This document shows, piece by piece, positions 34,704 through 46,529 of a stretch of DNA of 64,000 nt; the first letter of the stretch is position 1; each line of letters begins with the position of its first letter. This DNA comes from Dichotomicrobium thermohalophilum (GTDB lineage Bacteria; Pseudomonadota; Alphaproteobacteria; Rhizobiales; Rhodomicrobiaceae), in NCBI RefSeq assembly GCF_003550175.1, contig NZ_QXDF01000001.1, positions 458,501 to 522,500 of the forward strand, given 5' to 3'. Under the pieces are notes generated by a model. It saw only the letters and a list, made by a program, of their open reading frames with translations, ran no database searches and was not told the origin of the DNA. The position numbers were made by a program, and so were the translations under genes.

Positions 34704-37700
34704 ATGAAAGCCGCCTTCTACAAGAACCCGCGCCTGTTCGCGCTGGCCGTTCTGCTTATCCTCGCCGCCGGGCTGTCCGCCTTCTTCACCATCGCGCGGC
34801 ATGAAGACCCGACGATCAGCAACCTGTTCGCCACCGTCGTCACGCCGTTTCCCGGCGCGGACCCGGCCCGCGTCGAGGCGCTCGTGACCGAGAAGATCGA
34901 GGATGAACTGGAGCAGATCGCGGAGATCGACGAGATCACCTCCACCTCGCGCGCGGGCATCTCCGTGATTCAGGTCGAGTTGTCCGAGTTTATCTCCGAA
35001 ACCGAGATCGAGCAGACCTGGTCGGAAATTCGCGACGCGCTGGGCGACGCGGCCATGCACCTGCCGGACGGGGTGCCCGACCCCGAGTTCGACAACGACC
35101 GCACGGGCGCTTTCACGGCCATCGCCGCGCTGGTGCCGGATCGGTGGCAAGGCGCGGAGGCGGTTACACGGCGCTATGCCCTCTCGCTGCAGGACCGTCT
35201 GCGCGCGCAGGCTGGAACCGAGCTGGTGCGCCTCTACGGTATGCCCGAAGAAGAGGTGCTGGTGCGCATCGACCGGCGCAAGCTGGCCTCGCTGGGTCTT
35301 AGCGCCGATGCGGTCTCACGCGCCATCGCCCAGGCGGACTCCAAGGTCGAGGCGGGACAGCTTCGCGGCGACACCGAACTGCTGATCGAGGTCGAAGGCG
35401 AAATCCGCTCGCTCGACCGAATCCGGCGCGTGCCAATCGCAGAGAGCGCGAATGGCCAGATCGTACGGGTGAGCGACGTCGCCGAGGTCATCAAGCAGGT
35501 CAAGACCCCGCCGGAGAGCATCGCGTTTGCCGGCGGCGAGCGCGCGATTCTGATCGCCCCGCGCATGGAGACGGGCCGGCGCGTCGATTTGTGGGCCGAG
35601 GAACTGCGCGACACGGTGGGCGCGTTCCGCGCCGAACTGCCCACCGGGCTGAAGCTGGAGCTGCTGTTCGACCAAAGCGAATATACCCAAGAGCGCCTCG
35701 CGGGCGTGGCGCAGAACCTGTTGATCGGCGTGGCGCTGGTGGTCGGCGTACTGCTCGTCACGCTGGGCTGGCGCGCGGCCATCGTCGTGGCAGCGGTCCT
35801 GCCGCTGGCGAGCCTGATCGCGCTGCCTGTCCTGAAGGCGCTGGGCATTCCCATCCACCAGATGTCCGTGACCGGCCTGATCGTCTCTCTTGGGCTGCTG
35901 GTGGATGCGGCGATCGTGATGACGGACGCGATCGGGAGGCGGCTGCGCGCGGGCGCCACGCGCTTGCAGGCCGTGCGCGAGTCCGTCGACCGGCTGGCCG
36001 CGCCGCTGCTCGCCTCGACCATCACCACCGCACTGGCATTCATGCCGATGGCGCTTTTGCCCGGCCCGGCAGGCGATTTCGTCGGCTCCATCGCCATCGC
36101 TGTGATCGTGATGTTGCTGTCGTCATTCGCGCTGGCGCTTACGCTGACCCCGGCGATGGCGGGTTGGCTGCTGGCGGGCGGCGACAGCGCGACGCCGGAG
36201 CGGTCGAGTGCGCTGGGCCGCGCCTTCGGCGGCTCGCTCGCGCTGGCGCTGCGCCACCCGCGCCTGTCGATCCTGGCCGCGCTGATCCTGCCCGTCATCG
36301 GCTTCGGCGCCTTTCCCACGCTCAAGGCGCAGTTCTTCCCCGGCGTCGATCGCGACCAGCTTTACATTCAGGTGAAGCTGCCGAGCGGCACATCGATCGA
36401 CAGCACAGCGGCGCTGGCCCGCGAGATCGGGGCAAAGGTGCGCGCCAACGACGAAATCACTGCAGTGCAATGGGTCGTGGGCGAGAGCGCGCCGGCCTTC
36501 TACTACAACATGATCACCGACCAGGATCAGACGCCCAGCTTTGCCGAGGCGCTGGTCACGACACGCTCACCCGAGGCGACCGAGCGCATCCTGCCCGATC
36601 TGCAGCGGGAAGTTGACCGCGCATTTCCCGAAGCGCGCATCGTGGTGCGCGGGCTGGTGCAGGGGCCGCCGGTGAACGCGCCGGTCGAGCTGCGCCTCGT
36701 CGGGCCGAACTTGGAGACGCTGCGCCAGCTCGGCGATGAGTTGCGGCTGGTCATGGCGCGGGAGCCGGAGATCAAGCAGGTACGCACGCAACTTGAGCCG
36801 GGCGAGCCGAAGATGCTGGTCAATCTGAGCGAGGAGAAGGTCCGGCTGGCTGGCCTCGACTTCAGGGCCGTCGCGCGGCAGCTATCGGCAACGCTTGATG
36901 GAGCGACGGGCGGCTCGCTGATCGAGGGCACGGAGGAGCTTCCGGTGCGCGTGCGGGTCGGCGAGGATGTGCGCGAACGCGCCTCGGCCTTGCGTACGCT
37001 GGACATTACCGGGCCGAACGCGCGACAGCCTGCGCTTCAGGGCGACTATCCCGGCATTCCGCTTGCCGCGCTGGGCAAGGTCGAGGTCGTGCCCGCGCAT
37101 ACCCCCATCTACCGGCGCGACGGCGAGCGCATCAACACGGTGCAGGGCTTCGTCCAGCGCGAGGTGCTGCCGGAAGAGGCGCTGCAAAAGGTGCTCGCCA
37201 GCGTCGAGAAAAGTGATTTCGAACTGCCGCATGGCTACCGGCTGGAGGTTGGCGGCGACTCGGATGCGCGCAGCGAGGTCCTGGCAAACCTGCTGGCCCA
37301 GCTTGGCCTGATCGTCGCGCTGACCATTGCGGCCATCGTGGTCACCTTCAACTCATTCCGGCTGACGGCCATCACGCTGATGGTCGCGGGGCTGTCGATC
37401 GGGCTGAGCCTGCTGGCGCTGGCGACGTTCCAGTATCCGTTCGGCATCCAGGCGGTGATCGGGGTGATCGGCTCGATCGGCGTATCGATCAACGCGGCGA
37501 TCATCATCCTGACGGCGCTGCAGCAGTCGCCGGCGGCGATGGCCGGCGACCTGGCGGAAATCCGTGCCATCGTACTGGCGCAGAGCCGGCACATCATGTC
37601 CACCACGATCACGACCTTCGGCGGCTTCCTTCCGCTGATCCTCGAAGGCGGCGGATTCTGGCCCCCCTTCGCGATGTCGATCGCTGGCGGCGTACTGCTG

Positions 37701-37835
37701 TCGAGCGTCGTGTCGTTCTACTTTACGCCGCCGATGTTCTTGCTGCTCAGGCGTGCTCCACGGCATCGCGCCGCGCACAATAGCCACTTGGGCGTCGAAA
37801 CTGATGGTCAGCGGTTCCCGCAAGTCGCCAATTGA
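34704..37835 (+). CDS. RND family efflux permease
   Basis: A 1043-residue AcrB/HAE-like pump with 12 TM helices and two large periplasmic loops. In TM4 the proton-relay segment reads GLLVDAAIVMTDAI: Asp401 matches AcrB Asp407, but the second aspartate (Asp408) is Ala402, as in several divergent branches that use a single Asp. The second half has the matching VIGSIGVSINAAIIILTAL helix, where N and A replace the usual glycine-rich pattern. It probably exports lipophilic or cationic toxicants under control of the TetR-type regulator. The C-terminus (FLLLRRAPRHRAAHNSH...) is basic and cytoplasmic. Confidence 0.93.
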   Translation: MKAAFYKNPRLFALAVLLILAAGLSAFFTIARHEDPTISNLFATVVTPFPGADPARVEALVTEKIEDELEQIAEIDEITSTSRAGISVIQVELSEFISETEIEQTWSEIRDALGDAAMHLPDGVPDPEFDNDRTGAFTAIAALVPDRWQGAEAVTRRYALSLQDRLRAQAGTELVRLYGMPEEEVLVRIDRRKLASLGLSADAVSRAIAQADSKVEAGQLRGDTELLIEVEGEIRSLDRIRRVPIAESANGQIVRVSDVAEVIKQVKTPPESIAFAGGERAILIAPRMETGRRVDLWAEELRDTVGAFRAELPTGLKLELLFDQSEYTQERLAGVAQNLLIGVALVVGVLLVTLGWRAAIVVAAVLPLASLIALPVLKALGIPIHQMSVTGLIVSLGLLVDAAIVMTDAIGRRLRAGATRLQAVRESVDRLAAPLLASTITTALAFMPMALLPGPAGDFVGSIAIAVIVMLLSSFALALTLTPAMAGWLLAGGDSATPERSSALGRAFGGSLALALRHPRLSILAALILPVIGFGAFPTLKAQFFPGVDRDQLYIQVKLPSGTSIDSTAALAREIGAKVRANDEITAVQWVVGESAPAFYYNMITDQDQTPSFAEALVTTRSPEATERILPDLQREVDRAFPEARIVVRGLVQGPPVNAPVELRLVGPNLETLRQLGDELRLVMAREPEIKQVRTQLEPGEPKMLVNLSEEKVRLAGLDFRAVARQLSATLDGATGGSLIEGTEELPVRVRVGEDVRERASALRTLDITGPNARQPALQGDYPGIPLAALGKVEVVPAHTPIYRRDGERINTVQGFVQREVLPEEALQKVLASVEKSDFELPHGYRLEVGGDSDARSEVLANLLAQLGLIVALTIAAIVVTFNSFRLTAITLMVAGLSIGLSLLALATFQYPFGIQAVIGVIGSIGVSINAAIIILTALQQSPAAMAGDLAEIRAIVLAQSRHIMSTTITTFGGFLPLILEGGGFWPPFAMSIAGGVLLSSVVSFYFTPPMFLLLRRAPRHRAAHNSHLGVETDGQRFPQVAN

Positions 37836-37886
37836 ACCTCCGCGGAAATGGCCGACGCCGTCGTATACCAAACAAGAGCTTTGGGA

Positions 37887-37961
<75 letters not shown>

Positions 37962-38082
37962 CTTAAGGCTTTGAATAAGTCACCAAAGCCGCCGGGGCAA
38001 GGGGTGAAAACAAATTGGTGCGGGTTTCGCGGGTCGGGCTCGCGCGCTATCTTGGAGGAAAGCGCCATCGGACCATTTTCAC

Positions 38083-38250
38083 ATGAGCGGCAACGGCAAG
38101 AACGGCAAGGACAAACCGCCAGCTAACGACGACCGGCAGACCCGGCTTGCGCAAGCCTTGCGTGCCAACCTGCGCAAGCGCAAGGCCCAGGCACGTGCGC
38201 GCCGCACTTCGGGAGAGCGCCCTTCGGACAGACGCTCGGAACAAGACTGA
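38083..38250 (+). CDS. small basic protein (55 residues)
   Basis: The short frame encodes a very basic, helix-prone protein whose core RLAQALRANLRKRKAQARAR resembles small conserved proteins found in many alphaproteobacteria (often upstream of murA). The composition suggests RNA or membrane-phospholipid contact, but no function is known. A GGAGGAA stretch lies more than 20 bases before the ATG, which is too far for a standard ribosome-binding site, so the exact start is uncertain. Confidence 0.62.
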   Translation: MSGNGKNGKDKPPANDDRQTRLAQALRANLRKRKAQARARRTSGERPSDRRSEQD

Positions 38251-38375
38251 TCCGCGGACAATTCATTTGACAATGGGCGCGGCCTGCCTGATGGCGGACG
38301 CGTCGTGCGATATGCAGGACGCCTGCGCCGACTTTCCGATCGAGCGGCGCGCTTAACGGCTTGCGCGGACACATC

Positions 38376-39653
38376 ATGCTGGCGAACGTCGCTCCTATTA
38401 CGGCATTGTTGCTGGGCGTCGCACTCCTTCAGCTCGGTAACGGGCTGCAGGGCACACTGCTGCCCGTGCGCGCGCAGGTGGAGGCTTTCACTCAGCTTGA
38501 GCTGGGCGCCCTCGGCTCGGCCTATTTCTTCGGCTTCGTCGCCGGCTGCTACTTCGGGCCCTGGCTCGTCCGCAATTCGGGGCACATCCGCACCTTCACC
38601 GCGATGGTTGCCCTGGCGTCCGCGCTGGTGCTGACCCACCCGCTGGTCGTCGATCCGGTGTTCTGGCTGGTCGTCCGCGCCGGCTCCGGGGCGTGCTTCG
38701 CGATCCTCTACATGGTCATTGAGAGCTGGCTGAATGCGCGCTCCTCGAACGTCACGCGCGGCCTGATATTCGCCGTCTACGCCATCGTCAGCTTCGGGAT
38801 GCTCGGCATGGGGCAGCTACTGCTCGCAGTGGACAGCCCGACCGGGTTCCCCCTGTTCCTGTATGCGTCGATTCTCGTGTCCGTGGCGGCGGTTCCGGTC
38901 GCCTTGTCGCGGTCGCCGCAACCCGAGCCGATCGAGTATATCCACATCCGATTCGTGCACTTGTATCGCATTTCGCCCGTCGGCATGGCCGGCAGCTTCA
39001 TCGTGGGCGCGACGAGCGGTGCGATATGGTCGCTGGCGCCGATCTTCTTCGGTGGCGGCGCGGCCAGCACGGAAGCCATAGCCGTGTTCATGACGGTCAT
39101 GATCCTGACAGGCGCGATCGGGCAGTGGCCGCTGGGCCTGATTTCTGATCGGATGGACCGCCGCCTCGTCATCGCCGCGACGGCGTTCCTGTCGATCTGG
39201 GCTGGTCTGGCGATGAGCCTTTTCGGCACCGACACCGGCCGGCTGTCCCTTGTCCTGACCGGCATTTTCGGTTTTCTGTCGTTCCCGCTCTATATGCTCT
39301 GCGTCGCGCATACGAACGACTCCGTGGAGCATGACGGCTTTGTCGAGGCGGCAAGCGGTCTGCTGCTGATCTGGGGCGCCGGCGCTGTCCTCGGGCCGCT
39401 GGTGGCCTCGAACGTCATCGTCGCGGTCGGGCTCGGCGGTCTGTTCTATACCACCGCCGCGCTGCACGCTGTCCTGCTGGCCTTTACGGTCTACCGCATA
39501 AGCCAACGCGAGGCGCGCCCGGCCGAGGAGCGCGGCGAGTTCCTCGATGCCGTGCGCGTCGGCCAGACCGTCTCGACGGTCGACCCGCTCACGCATGAGG
39601 AGGAGGCTGGGGAAGAGCAGCCGCCGCAGGCTGGTGCTCAGGCCGCAGGTTAA
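38376..39653 (+). CDS. major facilitator superfamily transporter (YcaD/UMF-like)
   Basis: A 425-residue carrier with twelve hydrophobic helices in two halves. The loop 2-3 region and RSGSGACFAILYMVIESWLNA helix resemble the YcaD-like group of MFS proteins (AGxCFAxLYMVIESWLN is characteristic). The last 50 residues are a soluble acidic tail. A TTG five codons earlier could also serve as start; I prefer the ATG because the family begins near MLANV. Substrate unknown. Confidence 0.88.
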   Translation: MLANVAPITALLLGVALLQLGNGLQGTLLPVRAQVEAFTQLELGALGSAYFFGFVAGCYFGPWLVRNSGHIRTFTAMVALASALVLTHPLVVDPVFWLVVRAGSGACFAILYMVIESWLNARSSNVTRGLIFAVYAIVSFGMLGMGQLLLAVDSPTGFPLFLYASILVSVAAVPVALSRSPQPEPIEYIHIRFVHLYRISPVGMAGSFIVGATSGAIWSLAPIFFGGGAASTEAIAVFMTVMILTGAIGQWPLGLISDRMDRRLVIAATAFLSIWAGLAMSLFGTDTGRLSLVLTGIFGFLSFPLYMLCVAHTNDSVEHDGFVEAASGLLLIWGAGAVLGPLVASNVIVAVGLGGLFYTTAALHAVLLAFTVYRISQREARPAEERGEFLDAVRVGQTVSTVDPLTHEEEAGEEQPPQAGAQAAG

Positions 39654-39732
39654 CCATTGGTTGCAGCCAACGGTTGCCTGCAGTTAAAAAAATCTGTACC
39701 TGCCACGCATCTGTGGTAATCTCAAAGTTTAT

Positions 39733-39771
39733 CCCCGATGACAAATTTTAAGAGTTCTGGGGACATCGGGG
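39733..39771. repeat. inverted repeat upstream of the zinc peptidase gene
   Basis: CCCCGATG (39733-39740) and CATCGGGG (39764-39771) are perfect eight-base arms around a 23-base AT-rich spacer. The repeat lies 68 bases before the next start codon and 80 bases after the MFS stop. It could form a leader hairpin or bind a dimeric regulator. There is no T run, so it is not a standard terminator. Confidence 0.5.
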
Positions 39772-39839
39772 CTGCGTTAGCGTGAGCGTCTGGCGGCAAA
39801 CTTTACGGCGATCAGGGTTTTCAAACGGGGGGAAATCCG

Positions 39840-40637
39840 ATGGACATGCTTCACGCGGGCGCTGTGGCGGGCGGCGCGGCAACCAATCAGGTAAAAATCA
39901 AGGGGCTTGATTGCCCACTGGAAATCCGGCACTCGCCGCGGGCGACGCGCCTGTCGCTCAAGGTGAGTCACACGCGCCGGGCGGCGATCCTGACGCTGCC
40001 GCGCCGGGCGCGGCTGGAGGATGCGGGCGACTTCGTGGCCCGGCATCTTGACTGGCTGCGCGACCAGACGCGCAAGCTGCCGCAGCCGGTGCCGCTGGCT
40101 TGCGGGGCGGTGATCCCGCTGCGCGGCATGGCGCACAAGGTGGAGTTCATAGGCCCCGTCCGGTCGGAGAGCGTCGTGATGCCCGAAGGCGAGGGCGACG
40201 GCGTCTGGCAGGGCTACTGGGCGGATCGCGAAGTGACGGAGGCGGCGCTGCCGCGCCTGCGCGTGAGCGGCGAGCCGGACCACGCGCCGCGCCGTCTCGC
40301 GGACTGGCTGAAGGCGCAGGCCCGCGCGGATCTGTCGGAGCGGGTGGCGCATCATGCGGGCGCGCTCGATGTGGCGCCGAAGCGGATCAGCGTGCGCGAC
40401 CAGTCCACGCGCTGGGGCTCATGCTCGTGTTCAGGGTCGCTGTCGTTTTCCTGGCGGCTGATTTTTGCGCCGGCCTTTGTGCTGGATTACGTCGCCGCGC
40501 ATGAGGTGGCGCATCTGCGCGAGATGAACCACGGGCCGCGTTTCTGGCGGCTGGTACGCGACACCATGCCGGAGATGAACGCCGCGCGGCGATGGCTCCG
40601 CGAATATGGCGCCGAACTCCACCGCTTCCAGATCTGA
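39840..40637 (+). CDS. M48-type/YgjP-like zinc metallopeptidase
   Basis: A 265-residue protein of the YgjP (DUF45/WLM) group. The zinc site is HEVAHLREMNHGPRFW, with HExxH plus a downstream histidine, preceded by the strand RWGSCSCSGSLSFSWRLIFAP typical of the group. The N-terminal half (LEIRHSPRATRLSLKVSHTRRAAILTLP) is the usual beta domain. It is cytoplasmic; the physiological substrate of the family is not established. GGGGGAAA precedes the ATG by a few bases. Confidence 0.92.
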   Translation: MDMLHAGAVAGGAATNQVKIKGLDCPLEIRHSPRATRLSLKVSHTRRAAILTLPRRARLEDAGDFVARHLDWLRDQTRKLPQPVPLACGAVIPLRGMAHKVEFIGPVRSESVVMPEGEGDGVWQGYWADREVTEAALPRLRVSGEPDHAPRRLADWLKAQARADLSERVAHHAGALDVAPKRISVRDQSTRWGSCSCSGSLSFSWRLIFAPAFVLDYVAAHEVAHLREMNHGPRFWRLVRDTMPEMNAARRWLREYGAELHRFQI

Positions 40638-40730
40638 CAGCCTGCCCGTCCGCCGCCCGCCGAGGCGGCGCTTTTGATTCTTGGGTCGTAATAAGCCAAG
40701 AATGGCCTCGGTTATGTAAAAATTTACGCC

Positions 40731-43700
40731 ATGATCGAAAGTTTCCGAGATTACCTGTCTGCAATTCGTGAGACTCCTCTCGGTCAACACACGGAATATA
40801 CCGGTCGCTCCCCCCTTGAGGCGCTTTTGCGCAATTTCGCCGCCCAGGGTGGGTACGCCGTCCAGCACGAACCGAAACGCGAAGCCGGCAAGGGCGCGCC
40901 TGACTTCAAGCTCACCAAGGGCGGGTTGATCCTTGGCTATGTCGAAACGAAGCCGATAGGCGAAAACCTCGACAAGGTCCTGAAATCAAAGCAGATCGAG
41001 AAATATCGCGAACTGTCGAGCAATCTACTTCTTACAGACTATCTCCAGTTTATCTGGATCAACGGCGATAGCGTTCAGCGCGCGCGGCTGTGTCATGCGA
41101 CCGACCTTGAGAAACTGGATTTCCGGCTAACAGAGGCTGATGCCGCCGGGGTCGCGAAGTTGCTGAACGGCTTCTTCTCCACAGCGCCAAAGAAAATCGG
41201 GGCAGCCGAAGACCTCGCTCTGGCGCTTGCCACGCGCAGTCAACTCCTTCGTGACTTCATTGGCGAAGAAATGGTGCGGCAAGAGCGCGAGGATGCAGCA
41301 GGAAAGCTCTATGGCCTGTTCGAGGTATTTCGCGATCAGGTGTTCCAAGAGCTTACTGCTAAGGAGTTCGCCGACGCCTTCGCGCAGATGCTGGCTTACG
41401 GCCTTTTCCTCGCCCGGCTGAACTCAGGCAAGACAAACGTTACGCTGCATAATGCGCGCGAACATGTGCCGGGTTCGTTTCGGCTCATCCGTGAGCTTGT
41501 GGATTTCCTGCCTGTACTAACCAATCCCAACTACGGCGACATCCGCTGGGTGGTGGAGGAAATACTTTCCATCGTGAATGGCACGGACATCGCCGCCATC
41601 CACGAGGACCTGTCTTTTCGTCAGCGCAAGGTGCGCCGCGGCGTCAGGGCGCGGAGCGAGGATGAGGCGCGGCTGTTTGAGCGCGACCCGTTCGTCTATT
41701 TCTACGAGGACTATCTTTCCCGCTACGATCCGACCTTGAGGGAGTCGCGTGGCGTCTACTACACGCCGCCGCCGGTGGTCAATTTCATTGTCCGCGCCAT
41801 AGATGACATCCTGAAGGACAAGGACACTTTCAATATCAAAGCCGGGCTGGCGGACCACAACAGCGTCACCGTTCTCGATTTCGCCTGCGGCACGGGCACC
41901 TTCCTGGTCGAGGTGTTCGAGCGCATTTTCTCAAACATCGGCGGGCCGGACTCTGGCAAGGCTGCATTGGTCGTGCGCGAGCATATGCTCAGGAACATCT
42001 ACGGGTTTGAATATCTCATCGCGCCCTACACCATCGCCCACCTAAAGCTGTCGCAATATCTGAAAGACAAAAAACACGAACTGAGTGATGACGAACGGCT
42101 GCTGATCTATCTCACCAACACGCTGGAACCGATTGATCCGCAGAAGAACCTGCTGCTGCCGGAGCTGACCAAGGAGGTCGAGGCGGCGCAGAGGGTCAAG
42201 GATAAGCCCATCCTCGTCATCACAGGCAACCCGCCCTATTCGGGGCATTCGCGTAACATGGGACCTCATGCGTGGGCGTCCGTACAGGAATACAAGAAGG
42301 GTTTCCCGGACCTCGACAAGCCCGGTCAGGGGAAGTGGCTGCAGGACGATTATGTCAAGTTTATCCGCTTTGCGCAGATGAAGATGGATGCAGTCGAAGA
42401 AGGGATTGTTGGGGTCATCACAAATCACTCCTATCTCGACAACCCGACCTTCAAGGGCATGCGCAAGTCGCTCATGCAGACGTTCGACCAAATCTACATC
42501 CTTGATCTGCATGGCAATGCGAAAAAACAGGAGCGGGCGCCCGACGGAGGCGATGATCAGAACGTGTTTGATATTCAGCAAGGTGTCGCCATTGCATTCT
42601 TCGTCAAAAAGCCTGAAGTCGAGAAAGGCGTCTGGCACGCCGATCTATGGGGCAAGCGTCTGTCGAAGTACGAAGCCTGTGCGAGCGGCGAATTTTCGCG
42701 AATGGATTGGCAGGCAGTTACGCCTTCGGCTCCGCTATACCTGTTTCACCCTTGGGATGAAGATATTGGTCGAAAGTACGAAAAATTCTGGTCCGTTCCG
42801 GCGATCTTTGCGCCGCTTGGCGATCCCGCACCGGGAATAGTGACGACCCACGATCAGTTTGCGATCTCGTTCACTCGGGAAGAGGCGATAGAGAAAGTGG
42901 AACGTCTGCTGGCCACAAAAACAGAGGCGGAAGCGCGGCAGCTTTTCAGGCTCTGCTCCCAATCACAGTGGAGCTACGAAAAGGCAAAGAAAAAACTTGC
43001 CGACGGTTCGTGGCGCACGAAGGTTGTTCCGATTTTATACCGTCCGTTCGATGTCAGATGGACTATTTGGGATAGTCACGTTGCCGTTCATCGGCGTGAG
43101 CGCGTTATGAGCCACATGCTTGGACCGAATTTTGGTTTAATCTTTGTCCGACAAATTTCTCACGCTGCTCAAGACATTTCGACTTACGCTCTTGTTGCTG
43201 ATAGTCCCGTTGATAATCGTACATTCTTGAGTAGCAAAGGTACTGCATTTTTAGCCCCTCTCTATATGAATACGGATTATAAAATCTACGAAAATATTTC
43301 CCATGATTTCCGGGCCTTTATCGACAAACGCTACGAGCACCACTACACGCCCGAGGAAATCCAGGGCTTCATATACGCCATACTGCATGCGGCGACTTAT
43401 CGAGAGGAATATGCCGAGTTTCTGCGCATGGACTTCCCGCGCATACCCTTCCCCGAGGACAAGGCTGACTTTGAAGCGCTGTCGGAGCTTGGCTGGGACC
43501 TGATACAAAAGCATCTGCTGCGCGACATACCGGACACGGGGCTTGGCAAGTATCAGGGCAAGGGCGAGAACCATGTCGAGAGACCGCGCTACGCGGAGGC
43601 CGAGCAGGCGATTTACATCAACGAAACGCAGAAGTTCGAGCCAGTGCCCCCAGAGGTCTGGAACTTTCACATCGGCGGCTATCAGGTGATGGAGAAGTAC

Positions 43701-43841
43701 CTCAAAGATCGCAAGGGGCGGACGCTAACGCTCGACGAGATTACCAACGTGGAGAACATCGCGAACGTCCTCGCCTTCACCATCGAGCAGATGGAAAAGA
43801 TCGACGCGGCCTACCTCGCCGCCTTCGCGGATCGTGGATAA
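40731..43841 (+). CDS. single-chain restriction-modification enzyme, type ISP-like, without helicase
   Basis: One 1036-residue chain seems to cut and methylate DNA. Residues 1-130 look like a PD-(D/E)XK nuclease: Asp58 in GAPDF and Glu72-x-Lys74 in YVETK. Residues about 360-620 are an N6-adenine methyltransferase, with SAM motif VLDFACGTGTFLVEV near residue 385 and catalytic NPPY at 500-503. The C-terminal 400 residues match the target-recognition domain of LlaBIII-type ISP enzymes. Those enzymes carry an SF2 helicase between nuclease and methyltransferase; there is no room for one here. Composition drops to A/T-rich codons around 43000-43300, which suggests transfer. Confidence 0.86.
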   Translation: MIESFRDYLSAIRETPLGQHTEYTGRSPLEALLRNFAAQGGYAVQHEPKREAGKGAPDFKLTKGGLILGYVETKPIGENLDKVLKSKQIEKYRELSSNLLLTDYLQFIWINGDSVQRARLCHATDLEKLDFRLTEADAAGVAKLLNGFFSTAPKKIGAAEDLALALATRSQLLRDFIGEEMVRQEREDAAGKLYGLFEVFRDQVFQELTAKEFADAFAQMLAYGLFLARLNSGKTNVTLHNAREHVPGSFRLIRELVDFLPVLTNPNYGDIRWVVEEILSIVNGTDIAAIHEDLSFRQRKVRRGVRARSEDEARLFERDPFVYFYEDYLSRYDPTLRESRGVYYTPPPVVNFIVRAIDDILKDKDTFNIKAGLADHNSVTVLDFACGTGTFLVEVFERIFSNIGGPDSGKAALVVREHMLRNIYGFEYLIAPYTIAHLKLSQYLKDKKHELSDDERLLIYLTNTLEPIDPQKNLLLPELTKEVEAAQRVKDKPILVITGNPPYSGHSRNMGPHAWASVQEYKKGFPDLDKPGQGKWLQDDYVKFIRFAQMKMDAVEEGIVGVITNHSYLDNPTFKGMRKSLMQTFDQIYILDLHGNAKKQERAPDGGDDQNVFDIQQGVAIAFFVKKPEVEKGVWHADLWGKRLSKYEACASGEFSRMDWQAVTPSAPLYLFHPWDEDIGRKYEKFWSVPAIFAPLGDPAPGIVTTHDQFAISFTREEAIEKVERLLATKTEAEARQLFRLCSQSQWSYEKAKKKLADGSWRTKVVPILYRPFDVRWTIWDSHVAVHRRERVMSHMLGPNFGLIFVRQISHAAQDISTYALVADSPVDNRTFLSSKGTAFLAPLYMNTDYKIYENISHDFRAFIDKRYEHHYTPEEIQGFIYAILHAATYREEYAEFLRMDFPRIPFPEDKADFEALSELGWDLIQKHLLRDIPDTGLGKYQGKGENHVERPRYAEAEQAIYINETQKFEPVPPEVWNFHIGGYQVMEKYLKDRKGRTLTLDEITNVENIANVLAFTIEQMEKIDAAYLAAFADRG

Positions 43842-43907
43842 CGCGCCGGCGCCGCCCCGCGCCGTGAGCGAATCAGGCACCTTTTTGAATAACTGAGAGG
43901 TGCAACG

Positions 43908-44179
43908 ATGAACCAGATCGACCTGTTCGGAGAGAGTTTCGGCACGCCGCGCTATGTGCCCAAGCCAGAGCATGTGCGCAACCGGCTGCAAAGCATCCTC
44001 GACACGCTGCGCGCAGCAGATAGCTGGCCGTGGCCGCCCGTCATCGTGCGGCAATATCGGGACCTGACGCTGCCCTATTTGTATGAACAACTGCACGACC
44101 CGGCTGAGGCCGCGCGCTGGTCCGATCTTATTGACGCGGAAATCGCCCGGCTGGGCGAGCCGCTGGTTGACACCCCCCG

Positions 44180-44183
<4 letters not shown>
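43908..44183 (+). CDS. small unknown protein downstream of the restriction enzyme
   Basis: A 91-residue soluble protein that begins MNQIDLFGE, continues with [29 protein letters not shown] and ends with an acidic helix ([18 protein letters not shown]). I do not recognise a named family. A GAGAGG lies before the ATG. It follows the restriction-modification gene by 66 bases in the same direction, so a functional link (control or accessory protein) is possible. Its stop overlaps the convergent rpoD stop by three bases. Confidence 0.7.
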
Positions 44184-46219
<2,036 letters not shown>

Positions 46220-46529
46220 ACCCTACTCCAAACGATGCCACCCGCGCCGCCAATGCCGCACGTTATGTGGCTGCTGTTGGATCGCTACAGACCAATGAAT
46301 CGTCTCGGACGTCGTGACGCCGCCGCGTGCTTTCGCGCGTTCTGTCGCGATGTCTCTCCGAGAAAATCCGCGCTCATCACCCAGTTCGGAACCCGCGTTT
46401 TCCCATTCTCACCGCTTACGACGTCGACGCTAATCAGGTCTTAAACAATCGCGCCATAATCCGCACGGCTCTATTCGGCTACATGTGCGTTGCATTTTGA
46501 GCACATCAACCCGAAGCGGCCCCGACGCC
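46220..46529. other. 310-base gap between dnaG and rpoD
   Basis: No gene is evident. The gap should carry the rpoD promoter, but I see no unambiguous -35/-10 pair on the minus strand. A GACGC-CTCAC-GCGTC hairpin at 46524-46538 straddles the dnaG stop and has no T run. Short open frames here look non-coding. Confidence 0.4.
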
